Assembly (NCBI GenBank): GCA_017622055.1
Contig: JAGARY010000013.1
Location: 1-8,990, forward strand
Source: Treponema sp.
Lineage (GTDB): Bacteria; Spirochaetota; Spirochaetia; Treponematales; Treponemataceae
Reading direction: 5' to 3'
DNA length: 8,990 bases
Shown here: piece by piece, positions 1 to 5,563 of the stretch
How positions within the stretch are numbered: the first letter of the stretch is position 1
How the letters are laid out: each line of letters starts with the position of its first letter
Made by a program: the position numbers and the translations under genes
The notes under the pieces: model-generated
Databases searched by the model: none
What the model was told of the DNA's origin: nothing
What the model saw: the letters and a program-made list of their open reading frames with translations, nothing else

Positions 1-240
1 AGAATCGTATCTTTTTGCAGGAATTCGGCCTTCTGAAATATCAAGAGCTTCTTTACAGGCTGCAAGAGTTTCTTCGTTCCATTCTGGTTCAAGTTCGATG
101 GAAAAAGGAATGCTGCGAGTTGCGTTTACCTTTTTTATAAAAATATTGATTGCGGTAGAAATATTCATGCCCATTTTATTGCAAATTGTGTTAAAAAGTT
201 CCTTATCTTCTTGTTCAACATTTACTGTAATTGCTGCCAT
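1..240 (-). CDS. RelB/DinJ-family antitoxin, partial (3' end off the left edge)
   Basis: The minus strand is open from an ATG at 240-238 to position 1, giving 80 residues without a stop; the end of the gene lies outside the window. It begins MAAITVNVEQEDKELF and continues through NKMGMNISTAINIFIKK, the pattern of the N-terminal ribbon-helix-helix DNA-binding domain of RelB/DinJ antitoxins (short beta strand, then two helices with the typical G(M/L)(N/S)xSTAI segment). The later SIPFSIE stretch is also typical of DinJ. Such proteins neutralise a RelE/YafQ-type mRNA endonuclease and repress their own operon. A toxin gene would be expected just downstream, beyond the left edge, and cannot be seen here. 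The ribosome binding site AAGGTGG lies 6 nt before the ATG. Family assignment is firm; the exact subfamily is not. Confidence 0.85.
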   Translation of the reverse strand, partial: MAAITVNVEQEDKELFNTICNKMGMNISTAINIFIKKVNATRSIPFSIELEPEWNEETLAACKEALDISEGRIPAKRYDS

Positions 241-268
241 ATTATACCACCTTATTTCATATTGTATT

Positions 269-305
269 ATACTAATAATATAAGATGATATTAGTATGTT
301 GTCAA
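269..305 (-). promoter_or_regulatory. Promoter and palindromic operator of the RelB/DinJ antitoxin gene
   Basis: On the minus strand a consensus -35 TTGACA (300-305) is followed after 17 nt by a -10 TATATT (277-282). A perfect 9-bp inverted repeat, ATACTAATA (269-277) and TATTAGTAT (289-297), with an 11-nt spacer, covers the -10 box, most of the spacer and the likely start site. RelB/DinJ proteins bind such palindromes as dimers of ribbon-helix-helix dimers, so this is the probable autorepression operator. Promoter and palindrome are seen directly; repression is inferred. Confidence 0.75.
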
Positions 306-333
306 GAAAAAACATTAGAGCAAAATATAATAA

Positions 334-852
334 TCAATTATTTTGTTTCTTCACTTCGTCCATTTCGGCAATCAATTCTGCCAAAGGACGATATTCGCCG
401 CCCCAGTATTCAAAAGTGTGCATTCCTTCGTCTTCCAAGATTGGGCCAATCATTTTCATAGAAACTTTCATTTGGGCCAAAATTGATTCGTAATCTGGGA
501 TTTCTTCTTCAGTTGGGCATAATTTTTGAAAACTTTTGTATGATACACCATAAACGATTTTCTTAATTCCCAAAGAAGCAATTGCCATTAAACATCGAAC
601 ACAAGGAGCGCAACTTGTATAAAAAATTGCGTTTTCAAAAGTTGCATCTGAAAATTGATTTGCACATTTGTGAACCAAATTAAATTCAGCATGACCAAAC
701 AGCCCTTTTTCGTAATCAGAAGTGTTTTCTGCTTCTGCAATTATTTTGCCATCACTCACAAGAACTGCCCCAAAAGTATCAAACCCTTTTTTTCCAGCGC
801 TTATTGCCAATTCGTAGCATCTTTTAATAAATTTTTCATGATTTTCGTTCAT
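334..852 (-). CDS. Cytidine/deoxycytidylate deaminase-fold nucleoside or base deaminase
   Basis: This is a 172-residue zinc-dependent deaminase. The CDA-fold signature is complete: H54-A-E56 (zinc ligand and catalytic glutamate) and the P83-C84-x-x-C87 motif in TSCAPCVRC (two cysteine zinc ligands). The residue before the proline is Ala, where guanine deaminases and TadA usually have Glu. The C-terminal half (KKIVYGVSYKSFQ) matches the small nucleoside-deaminase group that includes GuaD; the substrate (guanine, cytosine or another base) cannot be read from sequence. A GTG at 873 in the same frame would add seven residues and overlap the upstream stop, but the ATG at 852 has AAAGGA 7 nt before it and is preferred. 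It is the last gene of a three-gene minus-strand unit, starting 17 nt after the HAD gene ends. No clear hairpin terminator follows it. Confidence 0.85.
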   Translation of the reverse strand: MNENHEKFIKRCYELAISAGKKGFDTFGAVLVSDGKIIAEAENTSDYEKGLFGHAEFNLVHKCANQFSDATFENAIFYTSCAPCVRCLMAIASLGIKKIVYGVSYKSFQKLCPTEEEIPDYESILAQMKVSMKMIGPILEDEGMHTFEYWGGEYRPLAELIAEMDEVKKQNN

Positions 853-869
853 ATTTGTTTCCTTTACAA

Positions 870-1568
870 TCACTTTATCATTTTCTTTAGTTCTGTTAAA
901 TTCGAAACTCTATATTTTTGACCAAATTCTGGGCGTTTTTCATCTCTATCAATTAGTACAGAAATGGCTCCAGCATTATTTGCACAGATGATATCTTTTT
1001 CTTCATCTCCAATAAACATAATTTGGTCAACGTCCACGCTAAGTTTTTGGGCAATCATTTGCAAACCTTTTGTATTTGGCTTTCTAAATCCAACATCATT
1101 TGAAGTATACGGTAAATCAATATATTTAAAAATAGGAGCAATATCTTTTAAAGCATATTCATTTTCCAAACCGTAAGCGACATCAGATAAAGTTCCAATT
1201 TTGATATTTTTTTCGCGCAAATATAACAAAAAAGGCAAAACATCATCATAAATAAAACAGTCGTTATTAAAAAATGAAAAAAACGTATTTTTGCACATTT
1301 GCAAATCTGATGATTTTTTTTCTTTGTTCCAAGCTGTAAAAATTCGATTCCAAATAAAAGTTGCAGTAACTTCTTTTTCACGAGGAACAAGACGCGTGTT
1401 ATATTCATTCAAAATTGAAATTGCATCTTGATAATTTTTTTCAGAAAGATTCAAGGCACATTTTTCACTAACAAACTCGAGCGCTGGCTTATAAAGCTTT
1501 TGCCAATTAAGCGGATTTTTGTAATGTACCAAAGTTGATCCAATATCAAAAATTACAGATTTTATCAT
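870..1568 (-). CDS. HAD-superfamily hydrolase with atypical motif I
   Basis: A 232-residue HAD protein with a cap between motifs I and II. Motif I reads FDIGSTL: nucleophile D8 is present, but the second aspartate of DxDx(T/V), the general acid/base of phosphatases, is Gly10. Motif II is in GTLSD (S128), motif III is the lysine K163 in GFRKPN, and motif IV is GDEEKD (D188, D192). The rest of the active site therefore looks intact. Members with DxG or DxY at motif I include non-phosphatase and uncharacterised HADs, so calling it a phosphatase would be unsafe. Its ATG overlaps the stop of the preceding gene by 4 bp (ATGA), implying translational coupling. Its TGA is followed by the deaminase gene, which suggests but does not prove a role in nucleotide salvage or damage cleanup. 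Confidence 0.85.
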   Translation of the reverse strand: MIKSVIFDIGSTLVHYKNPLNWQKLYKPALEFVSEKCALNLSEKNYQDAISILNEYNTRLVPREKEVTATFIWNRIFTAWNKEKKSSDLQMCKNTFFSFFNNDCFIYDDVLPFLLYLREKNIKIGTLSDVAYGLENEYALKDIAPIFKYIDLPYTSNDVGFRKPNTKGLQMIAQKLSVDVDQIMFIGDEEKDIICANNAGAISVLIDRDEKRPEFGQKYRVSNLTELKKMIK

Positions 1569-2413
1569 TTTATAAACTCTCCAGCTTTCTTAAAAAGTTC
1601 CACAGCGGATAGATTTTTATCTTTGTTGCAGGTTTCATAAAATTCGATATAGTCTTTCATATCATCAAAAAAGCCGCGAGAATTACCTAAGATTTGTATT
1701 AAATAATATTCTGCTAACGATTCAAATCTTTTCCAGTCATCTAATTCATTAACATCTTTTAATTCTTGCATAAGCAAAAAGATAATAAATTCATGACCAA
1801 CAAAATGAAAAACATCAAGTGGTGCTTTGTTTATATCAAAAATATCTTGCTTTGCATCATCATCAGCTCCCATTACAATTGCTTCTGGGCCACCTTTAAT
1901 TGAACTTACCATTGTTGCAATAAAAAAATCTTGAGAAAGTTTACAACCAAGCAATTTTTCGGCTTTTTCTGTAAAATCTGATTCGTCAAATAGCTTTTGA
2001 AATTCCAAGTTTGCTTTTTCTATTTTTTCCTTTTCGATATTCCAGATATTTTCAACGTAATAATCATAATGTTTAATCATCACATTGCAGATTTGCAAGA
2101 TAAGTTCTTTATATTCAGATAAATCTTGAGGATAATCCCCATCATAGATTTTTTGAACATATAATTGATACAATTCTTTTGCAGGAACATTTCCCATTGC
2201 ACCAGAAGCAATTATCCACATAAGTTTTCCAACATGTTCACCACCGCGAATTGTAAGCAAATCTTCATTATTCTTTAAAACGGCCAAATCTTCTTGTGAA
2301 TAAAGATGTTTATATGCATCCCTATAAGAATTATCATATCCACATTTTGAAACAGATAGCATGTGAAAAATGTAATTTGTTTCTCTGTTAGCAATAAATT
2401 TGATTTTGTTCAT
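1565..2413 (-). CDS. Conserved-looking protein with degenerate zincin (HE...ESLAE) motif, function unknown
   Basis: A 282-residue mostly helical soluble protein, first gene of the three-gene unit. I do not recognise a named family. The region around residues 170-235 resembles a gluzincin-type metallopeptidase core: VSSIKGG, then H207-E208-F-I-I where HExxH would be expected, then E231-S-L-A-E at the distance and in the ExxA context of a third zinc ligand. The second histidine is Ile211, with Phe at the next position, so a normal zinc site cannot form; either the enzyme is inactive or the resemblance is accidental. No signal peptide or membrane segment is seen. AAAAGGA sits 8 nt before the ATG, and a good promoter lies at 2442-2470. 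The 4-bp overlap with the HAD gene indicates co-expression. Confidence 0.7.
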   Translation of the reverse strand: MNKIKFIANRETNYIFHMLSVSKCGYDNSYRDAYKHLYSQEDLAVLKNNEDLLTIRGGEHVGKLMWIIASGAMGNVPAKELYQLYVQKIYDGDYPQDLSEYKELILQICNVMIKHYDYYVENIWNIEKEKIEKANLEFQKLFDESDFTEKAEKLLGCKLSQDFFIATMVSSIKGGPEAIVMGADDDAKQDIFDINKAPLDVFHFVGHEFIIFLLMQELKDVNELDDWKRFESLAEYYLIQILGNSRGFFDDMKDYIEFYETCNKDKNLSAVELFKKAGEFIK

Positions 2414-2441
2414 AAAAAATTTCCTTTTAAACTTTTAGAAC

Positions 2442-2470
2442 AGAATAAGGAATAGAAATTACTGCGTCAA
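2442..2470 (-). promoter_or_regulatory. Promoter of the zincin-like/HAD/deaminase operon
   Basis: On the minus strand TTGACG (2465-2470) is separated by exactly 17 nt from TATTCT (2442-2447). Transcription would start near 2435, about 20 nt before the ATG at 2413, which fits a short leader carrying the ribosome binding site. The -35 is strong and the -10 moderate. Confidence 0.55.
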
Positions 2471-2562
2471 GATAAAAATTGCTATATTGCTTATTTATTT
2501 CTTTTTTCTTAAAATACAATTCATAGTTATTTGTATAAATAGTATTTAGGAGAGATTCTAAA

Positions 2563-3396
2563 ATGAAAAAGTTTTTTTCTATCAGTTATTTTTACTTTTT
2601 TTTTCTTAATCTAATTTTTTCTGCAGAACCTAAAACAATAAATCAAAACAATGAATATAATGGAATTACGTTAGAATACAATCTTTCTACCGATGAACCA
2701 CAATACAAACAATTTACAAAAGTTCAAGTTTTTTACGACAATTCAAAAAATAAACGAAAAGAAATTTACTACCTTTCAGAAACCTTACAAAAAAATAATG
2801 GCTACCTTACACAAACTAATATTTTCAATGAAGGAAAGATTGTTGAATATGTTGTCCAACTTACAGAAGAAGAAGCCGCAAAAAAAGGTGTTTCAATTTT
2901 AATAGAAAAAATGGATGCAAATAATACATGTTATTCCCTTGGTTTTTCAAATGGCAAATTAACAGCATATACAAGTTCAGATTCTTTTATGAACAATTAT
3001 CAACTTTTTGCTTTAGATTATTTAGAAAACCAAATTTATTCTTCTGAAAATGATAAAAAACAAAATAATCAATACATTCTTAGTGCAAAATATTTTAAAG
3101 CAAGAACTTTTGTAAAAATAAAATCACCAACAACTGATATGTCAAAAAAAGACAAAGATATAGTCTATTATTATAGCAAATTTTTAAACGATCCTGATAA
3201 AGCATCACTTTATAATAAAAAAATTAAAGTAGAATCGAACGGAAAACAATACACCGCTTTTGTCCAAGATTCTTTAATACCATATCTAAAAACTCCTTAC
3301 CTAACAGAAGATGGCGATTGTTTATTAGCTTACGGAGTTCTTGGCTATGCTGACGAATTATTTCTTATTGCTATAGATTTTGCAGAAGTTCAATAA
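2563..3396 (+). CDS. Secreted or periplasmic protein of unknown function
   Basis: A 277-residue protein with an N-terminal signal sequence: MKK, then an aromatic hydrophobic stretch to about residue 19, then SAEPK, with cleavage likely near residues 20-21. There is no cysteine near that site, so it is not an obvious lipoprotein. The mature part is hydrophilic, rich in Lys, Asn and Tyr, with alternating beta-type patterns (ITLEYNLST, FTKVQVFYDN, KIVEYVVQLT), and has no motif I recognise. No further membrane segments are seen. The start is supported by AGGAGA about 9 nt before the ATG. Upstream lies a weak -10-like TATAAA at 2534-2539 without a convincing -35. It diverges from the zincin-like operon and converges on the PNPOx gene with 29 bp between them. 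Confidence 0.75.
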   Translation: MKKFFSISYFYFFFLNLIFSAEPKTINQNNEYNGITLEYNLSTDEPQYKQFTKVQVFYDNSKNKRKEIYYLSETLQKNNGYLTQTNIFNEGKIVEYVVQLTEEEAAKKGVSILIEKMDANNTCYSLGFSNGKLTAYTSSDSFMNNYQLFALDYLENQIYSSENDKKQNNQYILSAKYFKARTFVKIKSPTTDMSKKDKDIVYYYSKFLNDPDKASLYNKKIKVESNGKQYTAFVQDSLIPYLKTPYLTEDGDCLLAYGVLGYADELFLIAIDFAEVQ

Positions 3397-3425
3397 TTTT
3401 TTCAATAAACATTTTTCATACTTTT

Positions 3426-3854
3426 TTATTTTGTAAAATCGATTTCGTATTTTGTGCCATGAGAAAATAAAACACCTTGTGTAAGTTCAATTTTTAGAAT
3501 GCAAGTATTTTCGTCTTCCAAATTGTTGTGGCCGTTATCTAACCAGGCTGCAAAAATCTGTTTCATTTTGTTTGCAATTTGTTCATTTTCTTTTTTGCCA
3601 AAAAATCCCAAATTAATTCCTTTTCCGCTTGCAGTAAACCAATCTCCAGAAATTGCAACATCAGGATTTTTTTCTATCTGTTTTATTTTGCCTGAAAGTG
3701 CGTAAGTCAAAACATAAAATGCCCCATCCTCATAAAAAGCATCTACACTTCGCACAAAAGGTTTATTCCCGTCAGCAGTTGCAAGGGCAATAATGCTATC
3801 TTTTCCAAAGCGTTCAATCAAAATATTTTCTGTTGTTGGGGTTAATTTTTCCAT
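3426..3854 (-). CDS. Pyridoxamine 5'-phosphate oxidase-like FMN-binding protein
   Basis: A 142-residue single-domain protein of the PNPOx-like split-barrel fold. Features are the N-terminal helix, IIALATADGNKPFVRSVDA (the usual strand-turn-strand start of these flavin-binding barrels), AFYVLTYALSGKIKQIEKNPDVAISG, where the S/GK-x6-NP-x-V-A pattern is family-typical, and a final strand CILKIELTQGVLF. The size is normal for small stress-response or general-stress-protein-26-like members. True PdxH enzymes are longer, so vitamin B6 synthesis is not implied; an FMN- or F420-linked reductase or haem-related role is equally possible. AGGAG precedes the ATG. A minus-strand -10 lies at 3880-3885, next to the divergent toxin promoter. 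Confidence 0.85.
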   Translation of the reverse strand: MEKLTPTTENILIERFGKDSIIALATADGNKPFVRSVDAFYEDGAFYVLTYALSGKIKQIEKNPDVAISGDWFTASGKGINLGFFGKKENEQIANKMKQIFAAWLDNGHNNLEDENTCILKIELTQGVLFSHGTKYEIDFTK

Positions 3855-3879
3855 AAAAAAATCTCCTATTATTTTATCT

Positions 3880-3910
3880 ATTATAACAACTAGTATTTTT
3901 ACACTTTACA
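3880..3910 (-). promoter_or_regulatory. Probable promoter of the PNPOx-like gene
   Basis: A perfect TATAAT reads on the minus strand at 3880-3885, 26 nt before the start codon. The -35 region is poor: TGTAAA (3905-3910) at a 19-nt spacing is the best candidate. Those six bases are also the -35 element TTTACA of the plus-strand toxin promoter, so the two divergent promoters would share bases. Confidence 0.4.
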
Positions 3911-3933
3911 CTATACATTTATTACGTTATAAT
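3905..3933 (+). promoter_or_regulatory. Promoter of the small hydrophobic peptide gene
   Basis: TTTACA (3905-3910) and a perfect TATAAT (3928-3933) are separated by exactly 17 nt. Transcription would start near 3940 and give an 80-nt leader, which is long for a 33-codon gene and is occupied by the structured region at 3966-4015. Confidence 0.7.
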
Positions 3934-3965
3934 TTCAACATTGGAAATGTCTAAGTTTAGGCGGT

Positions 3966-4015
3966 GTCTCCCAACTCAAATCTAGCAATGCTAGAAATAC
4001 TTGAAAAAGGGAGGC
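3966..4015 (+). promoter_or_regulatory. Leader structure sequestering the ribosome binding site of the toxin peptide
   Basis: GTCTCCC (3966-3972) is complementary over seven pairs (one G-U) to GGGAGGC (4009-4015), the strong ribosome binding site 5 nt before the ATG. Nested inside is a perfect hairpin, TCTAGC-AAT-GCTAGA (3981-3995). Folding would hide the ribosome binding site, as seen in many type I toxin mRNAs, whose primary transcripts are poorly translated. The pairing is seen directly; translational inhibition is inferred. Confidence 0.65.
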
Positions 4016-4020
4016 TTGTT

Positions 4021-4122
4021 ATGACTTTTGAATTAACGATTGTAGTAATAACTTGTATTGCTACAGTTGCCAACACAGTTATAACATTGCTCTCTTTCCT
4101 ACAAAAGAAAGAAAAAGAGTAA
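4021..4122 (+). CDS. Small hydrophobic peptide, putative type I toxin (TxpA/Hol-Tox-like)
   Basis: A 33-residue peptide: short N-terminus MTFE, one hydrophobic segment from about residue 5 to 27 (LTIVVITCIATVANTV and onward), then a charged tail QKKEKE. One membrane helix plus a Lys-rich tail is the standard design of membrane-acting type I toxins such as TxpA, Fst and the putative holin-like toxins. I place it with that general class rather than a specific family, since short peptides carry little signal. Support for a real gene comes from its setting: a 17-nt-spaced promoter, a strong ribosome binding site (GGGAGG) in a sequestering stem, a GC-rich terminator just after the stop, and a convergent promoter for an antisense RNA over its 3' end. 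Known relatives damage or depolarise the membrane when not silenced. Confidence 0.75.
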   Translation: MTFELTIVVITCIATVANTVITLLSFLQKKEKE

Positions 4123-4208
4123 AAAATAAAGCCGCCCTAGTCTAGTACACTGATGGCGGCTTTTATCGTCAAATGTGGAGATGACCAAATGAACTTGGAC
4201 ATTTCCTT
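4121..4208 (-). ncRNA. Predicted antisense RNA (type I antitoxin) overlapping the toxin mRNA 3' end
   Basis: The minus-strand promoter at 4215-4243 should start transcription near 4208. Reading leftward, the RNA would run through the shared inverted repeat (4128-4163) and end in the following T-rich run (ATTTTTT, about 4127-4121), giving roughly 90 nt. About 45 nt would be perfectly complementary to the 3' untranslated part of the toxin mRNA, the arrangement of txpA/RatA and bsrG/SR4. The existence and ends of the RNA are inferred from promoter and terminator only. Confidence 0.6.
4128..4163. terminator. Bidirectional intrinsic terminator shared by toxin mRNA and antisense RNA
   Basis: A perfect 9-bp stem, AAAGCCGCC (4128-4136) and GGCGGCTTT (4155-4163), encloses an 18-nt loop. 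On the plus strand it is followed by a short T run (T4161-4164) just after the toxin stop. On the minus strand it is followed by TTTATTTTTT. It can therefore end transcripts from both directions. Confidence 0.75.
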
Positions 4209-4214
4209 TTCTTT

Positions 4215-4243
4215 AATATACCATAGGGAATAACATAAGTCAA
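4215..4243 (-). promoter_or_regulatory. Promoter of the predicted antisense RNA
   Basis: On the minus strand TTGACT (4238-4243) and TATATT (4215-4220) are separated by exactly 17 nt. This is a better -35 match than the toxin promoter has, as expected when an RNA antitoxin must be in excess. No open reading frame follows it before the terminator, which supports a non-coding product. Confidence 0.65.
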
Positions 4244-4309
4244 ATTAGAAAACCATCAGTTTTTATAATTCCTTAGTTTTTCCATTTTTAACCTCTGATT
4301 ATTTTTTTC

Positions 4310-4975
4310 CTACACCAACCCAAAGTGTTTTGCAATTTTTTCGCAAACTTCTTCTTTTGTATCTTTTTGAGTATCTTCCCGAACTACTGTAAAAAATCCG
4401 CTGTTTGCATAAAGGTCATAGTTTTCTTGACTATTGATTAAGGCAAGCCCTTTTTTGTAATTCTCCATAACTTCAGCTGGATTTTCGCAACTTTCAATAG
4501 TGTCCAAAATGAACAATTTTTCTGGGTCATTTCTGTCAAAAAATCGTTCCACACTCATAGACAAAGGCGAAATCATAACAGCCACATGATTATAATCCGA
4601 AATCTCTTTTAAAATATCAATTGGAATATTTGTATCAACAATCACTTTTTTGTCTTTTGAAATTGAAAGAAGTTCCGCAATCTCAAATTCTGCAGCCTCT
4701 TTTGATGTTGCAAAAATCCATCTAGCATATTCTTCTGGCGAACGAGTCACAAAATCTCTAAAATCGGTTAGATTATTCAAATAAGAAATTTCAGGCTGAT
4801 TTTCAGGATTTGCCACAACGTTCGAAACCGCACTATGATAATTTTCCCCACAAAAAATCATATCATACTTTTCCGAAAGCATTTTTACAGTAGTTGATTT
4901 TCCCGCATAAGCAGTTCCAGTAATAAAATACACATTTTTTAGATAATATTTTAAGATATTGTTAGATATGTTCAT
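4310..4975 (-). CDS. P-loop kinase-like ATPase, downstream partner of toxN
   Basis: A 221-residue single-domain P-loop protein. The Walker A motif is G20-TAYAG-K26-S-T (GxxxxGKST). A hydrophobic strand ending in aspartate, KVIVDTN (D114), fits the Walker B position of kinase-type P-loop proteins. An arginine-rich segment, R144-FFDR148, may be the lid. This layout resembles small nucleoside/nucleotide or shikimate-type kinases and, more loosely, zeta-toxin-type kinases; the substrate is unknown. The start is supported by AAGGGGA 5 nt before the ATG. It begins 15 bp after the toxN stop with no terminator between, so both should lie on one transcript. It could be an accessory of the toxin-antitoxin module or merely a neighbour expressed by read-through. 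Confidence 0.75.
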   Translation of the reverse strand: MNISNNILKYYLKNVYFITGTAYAGKSTTVKMLSEKYDMIFCGENYHSAVSNVVANPENQPEISYLNNLTDFRDFVTRSPEEYARWIFATSKEAAEFEIAELLSISKDKKVIVDTNIPIDILKEISDYNHVAVMISPLSMSVERFFDRNDPEKLFILDTIESCENPAEVMENYKKGLALINSQENYDLYANSGFFTVVREDTQKDTKEEVCEKIAKHFGLV

Positions 4976-4990
4976 TTATTTCCCCTTATA

Positions 4991-5518
4991 TTATTTTCTT
5001 TTAAAATTTTTACACAGCTCCTCTAGTTTTAGGAAGTCAAGAGTTACATTAAGAATAGGTTGTTTGAAAGCAGGCTCCTTCGATTGATTTACCTTTGCTT
5101 TATAAAGATTACTTGCCGTTTTTTCAATTTTTGTACTATTTTGACGGATAAAGTATAATTCATTAAATACTATAAGTTTGTATTTTAAATCACCTTCATC
5201 ATTCAAATCAAAATTGATAATTTCTGATTCAGGAACTGGAATCATATTATTAAAGCGCAAAGTAGCAAACAAATTTTTACTATCTTTTATATAAATTGTT
5301 GTCAAAGAATCTTTTCTTATTTTCCCATTCTCATAATCTTTTGCTTTTGGGGATGACAACGAAACAAAATACTTAAAACCATTTAATTCCTCTACAATTC
5401 CAACATATTTTCTATGATAAGTTCGTTCATCAATTTTATTAGACATAACATGTGGTTCTGCCTTTTGCAAGTATTGTATATACTCATCAGTTATAGCGAC
5501 AAAACGATGTTCTTTCAA
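4991..5518 (-). CDS. toxN: Type III toxin-antitoxin endoribonuclease, ToxN/AbiQ family
   Basis: A 175-residue sequence-specific RNase of the ToxN/AbiQ/CptN group. It aligns along its length with the family: FVAITDEYIQYLQ (N-terminal strand and helix), KYVGIVEELNGFKYFVSLSSPK (central barrel; S55-S56-P57-K58 corresponds to the T/S-S-P-K active-site motif), LRFNNMIPVPESEI (the conserved NxMIPV segment), YKLIVFNELYFIRQN and a C-terminal helix. The family cleaves RNA, is held inactive by pseudoknots of its own antitoxin RNA, and can abort phage infection. The frame stays open upstream to an ATG at 5599, but that lies inside the antitoxin repeats and before the terminator. The TTG at 5518-5516 follows GGAGAG by 6 nt and gives the family's normal N-terminus and length, so it is chosen. 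Confidence 0.9.
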   Translation of the reverse strand: MKEHRFVAITDEYIQYLQKAEPHVMSNKIDERTYHRKYVGIVEELNGFKYFVSLSSPKAKDYENGKIRKDSLTTIYIKDSKNLFATLRFNNMIPVPESEIINFDLNDEGDLKYKLIVFNELYFIRQNSTKIEKTASNLYKAKVNQSKEPAFKQPILNVTLDFLKLEELCKNFKRK

Positions 5519-5530
5519 CTTTTTCTCTCC
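5516..5530 (-). promoter_or_regulatory. Ribosome binding site and TTG start of toxN
   Basis: GGAGAG (5525-5530 on the minus strand) lies 6 nt before TTG (5518-5516), directly after the T run of the terminator. No ATG occurs between the terminator and the conserved N-terminus. A weak TTG start would also help keep toxin below antitoxin. Confidence 0.75.
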
Positions 5531-5532
5531 GT

Positions 5533-5563
5533 AAAAAAAAGCGGCTTGAATTTTCCAAACCGC
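5533..5563 (-). terminator. Intrinsic terminator between antitoxin RNA and toxN
   Basis: On the minus strand GCGGTTTG (5563-5556) pairs with CAAGCCGC (5548-5541) with one G-U pair and a 7-nt loop, followed by eight T (5540-5533). In type III systems a leaky terminator at this place sets the ratio of antitoxin RNA to toxin mRNA. It lies 5 nt after the last antitoxin repeat. Confidence 0.85.

Noticed and set aside
329..343. AATAAT/ATTATT stem near the end of the deaminase gene as a terminator
   Set aside because: All A/T, six pairs with a 2-3-nt loop, overlaps the stop region and has no following T run.
296..493. 65-codon plus-strand ORF overlapping the DinJ promoter and deaminase 3' end
   Set aside because: Antisense to a clear deaminase gene and begins inside the DinJ -35/operator region; no ribosome binding site.
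334..1568. Plus-strand and alternative-frame ORFs inside the deaminase and HAD genes (655-921, 964-1176, 1148-1408)
   Set aside because: They overlap well-supported genes, lack ribosome binding sites and encode Phe/Ser/Cys-rich shadow sequence.
4245..4265. AAAAC-CATCA-GTTTT stem as a terminator for the kinase gene
   Set aside because: Only five A/T-rich pairs and weak T runs; it also overlaps the region just upstream of the antisense promoter.
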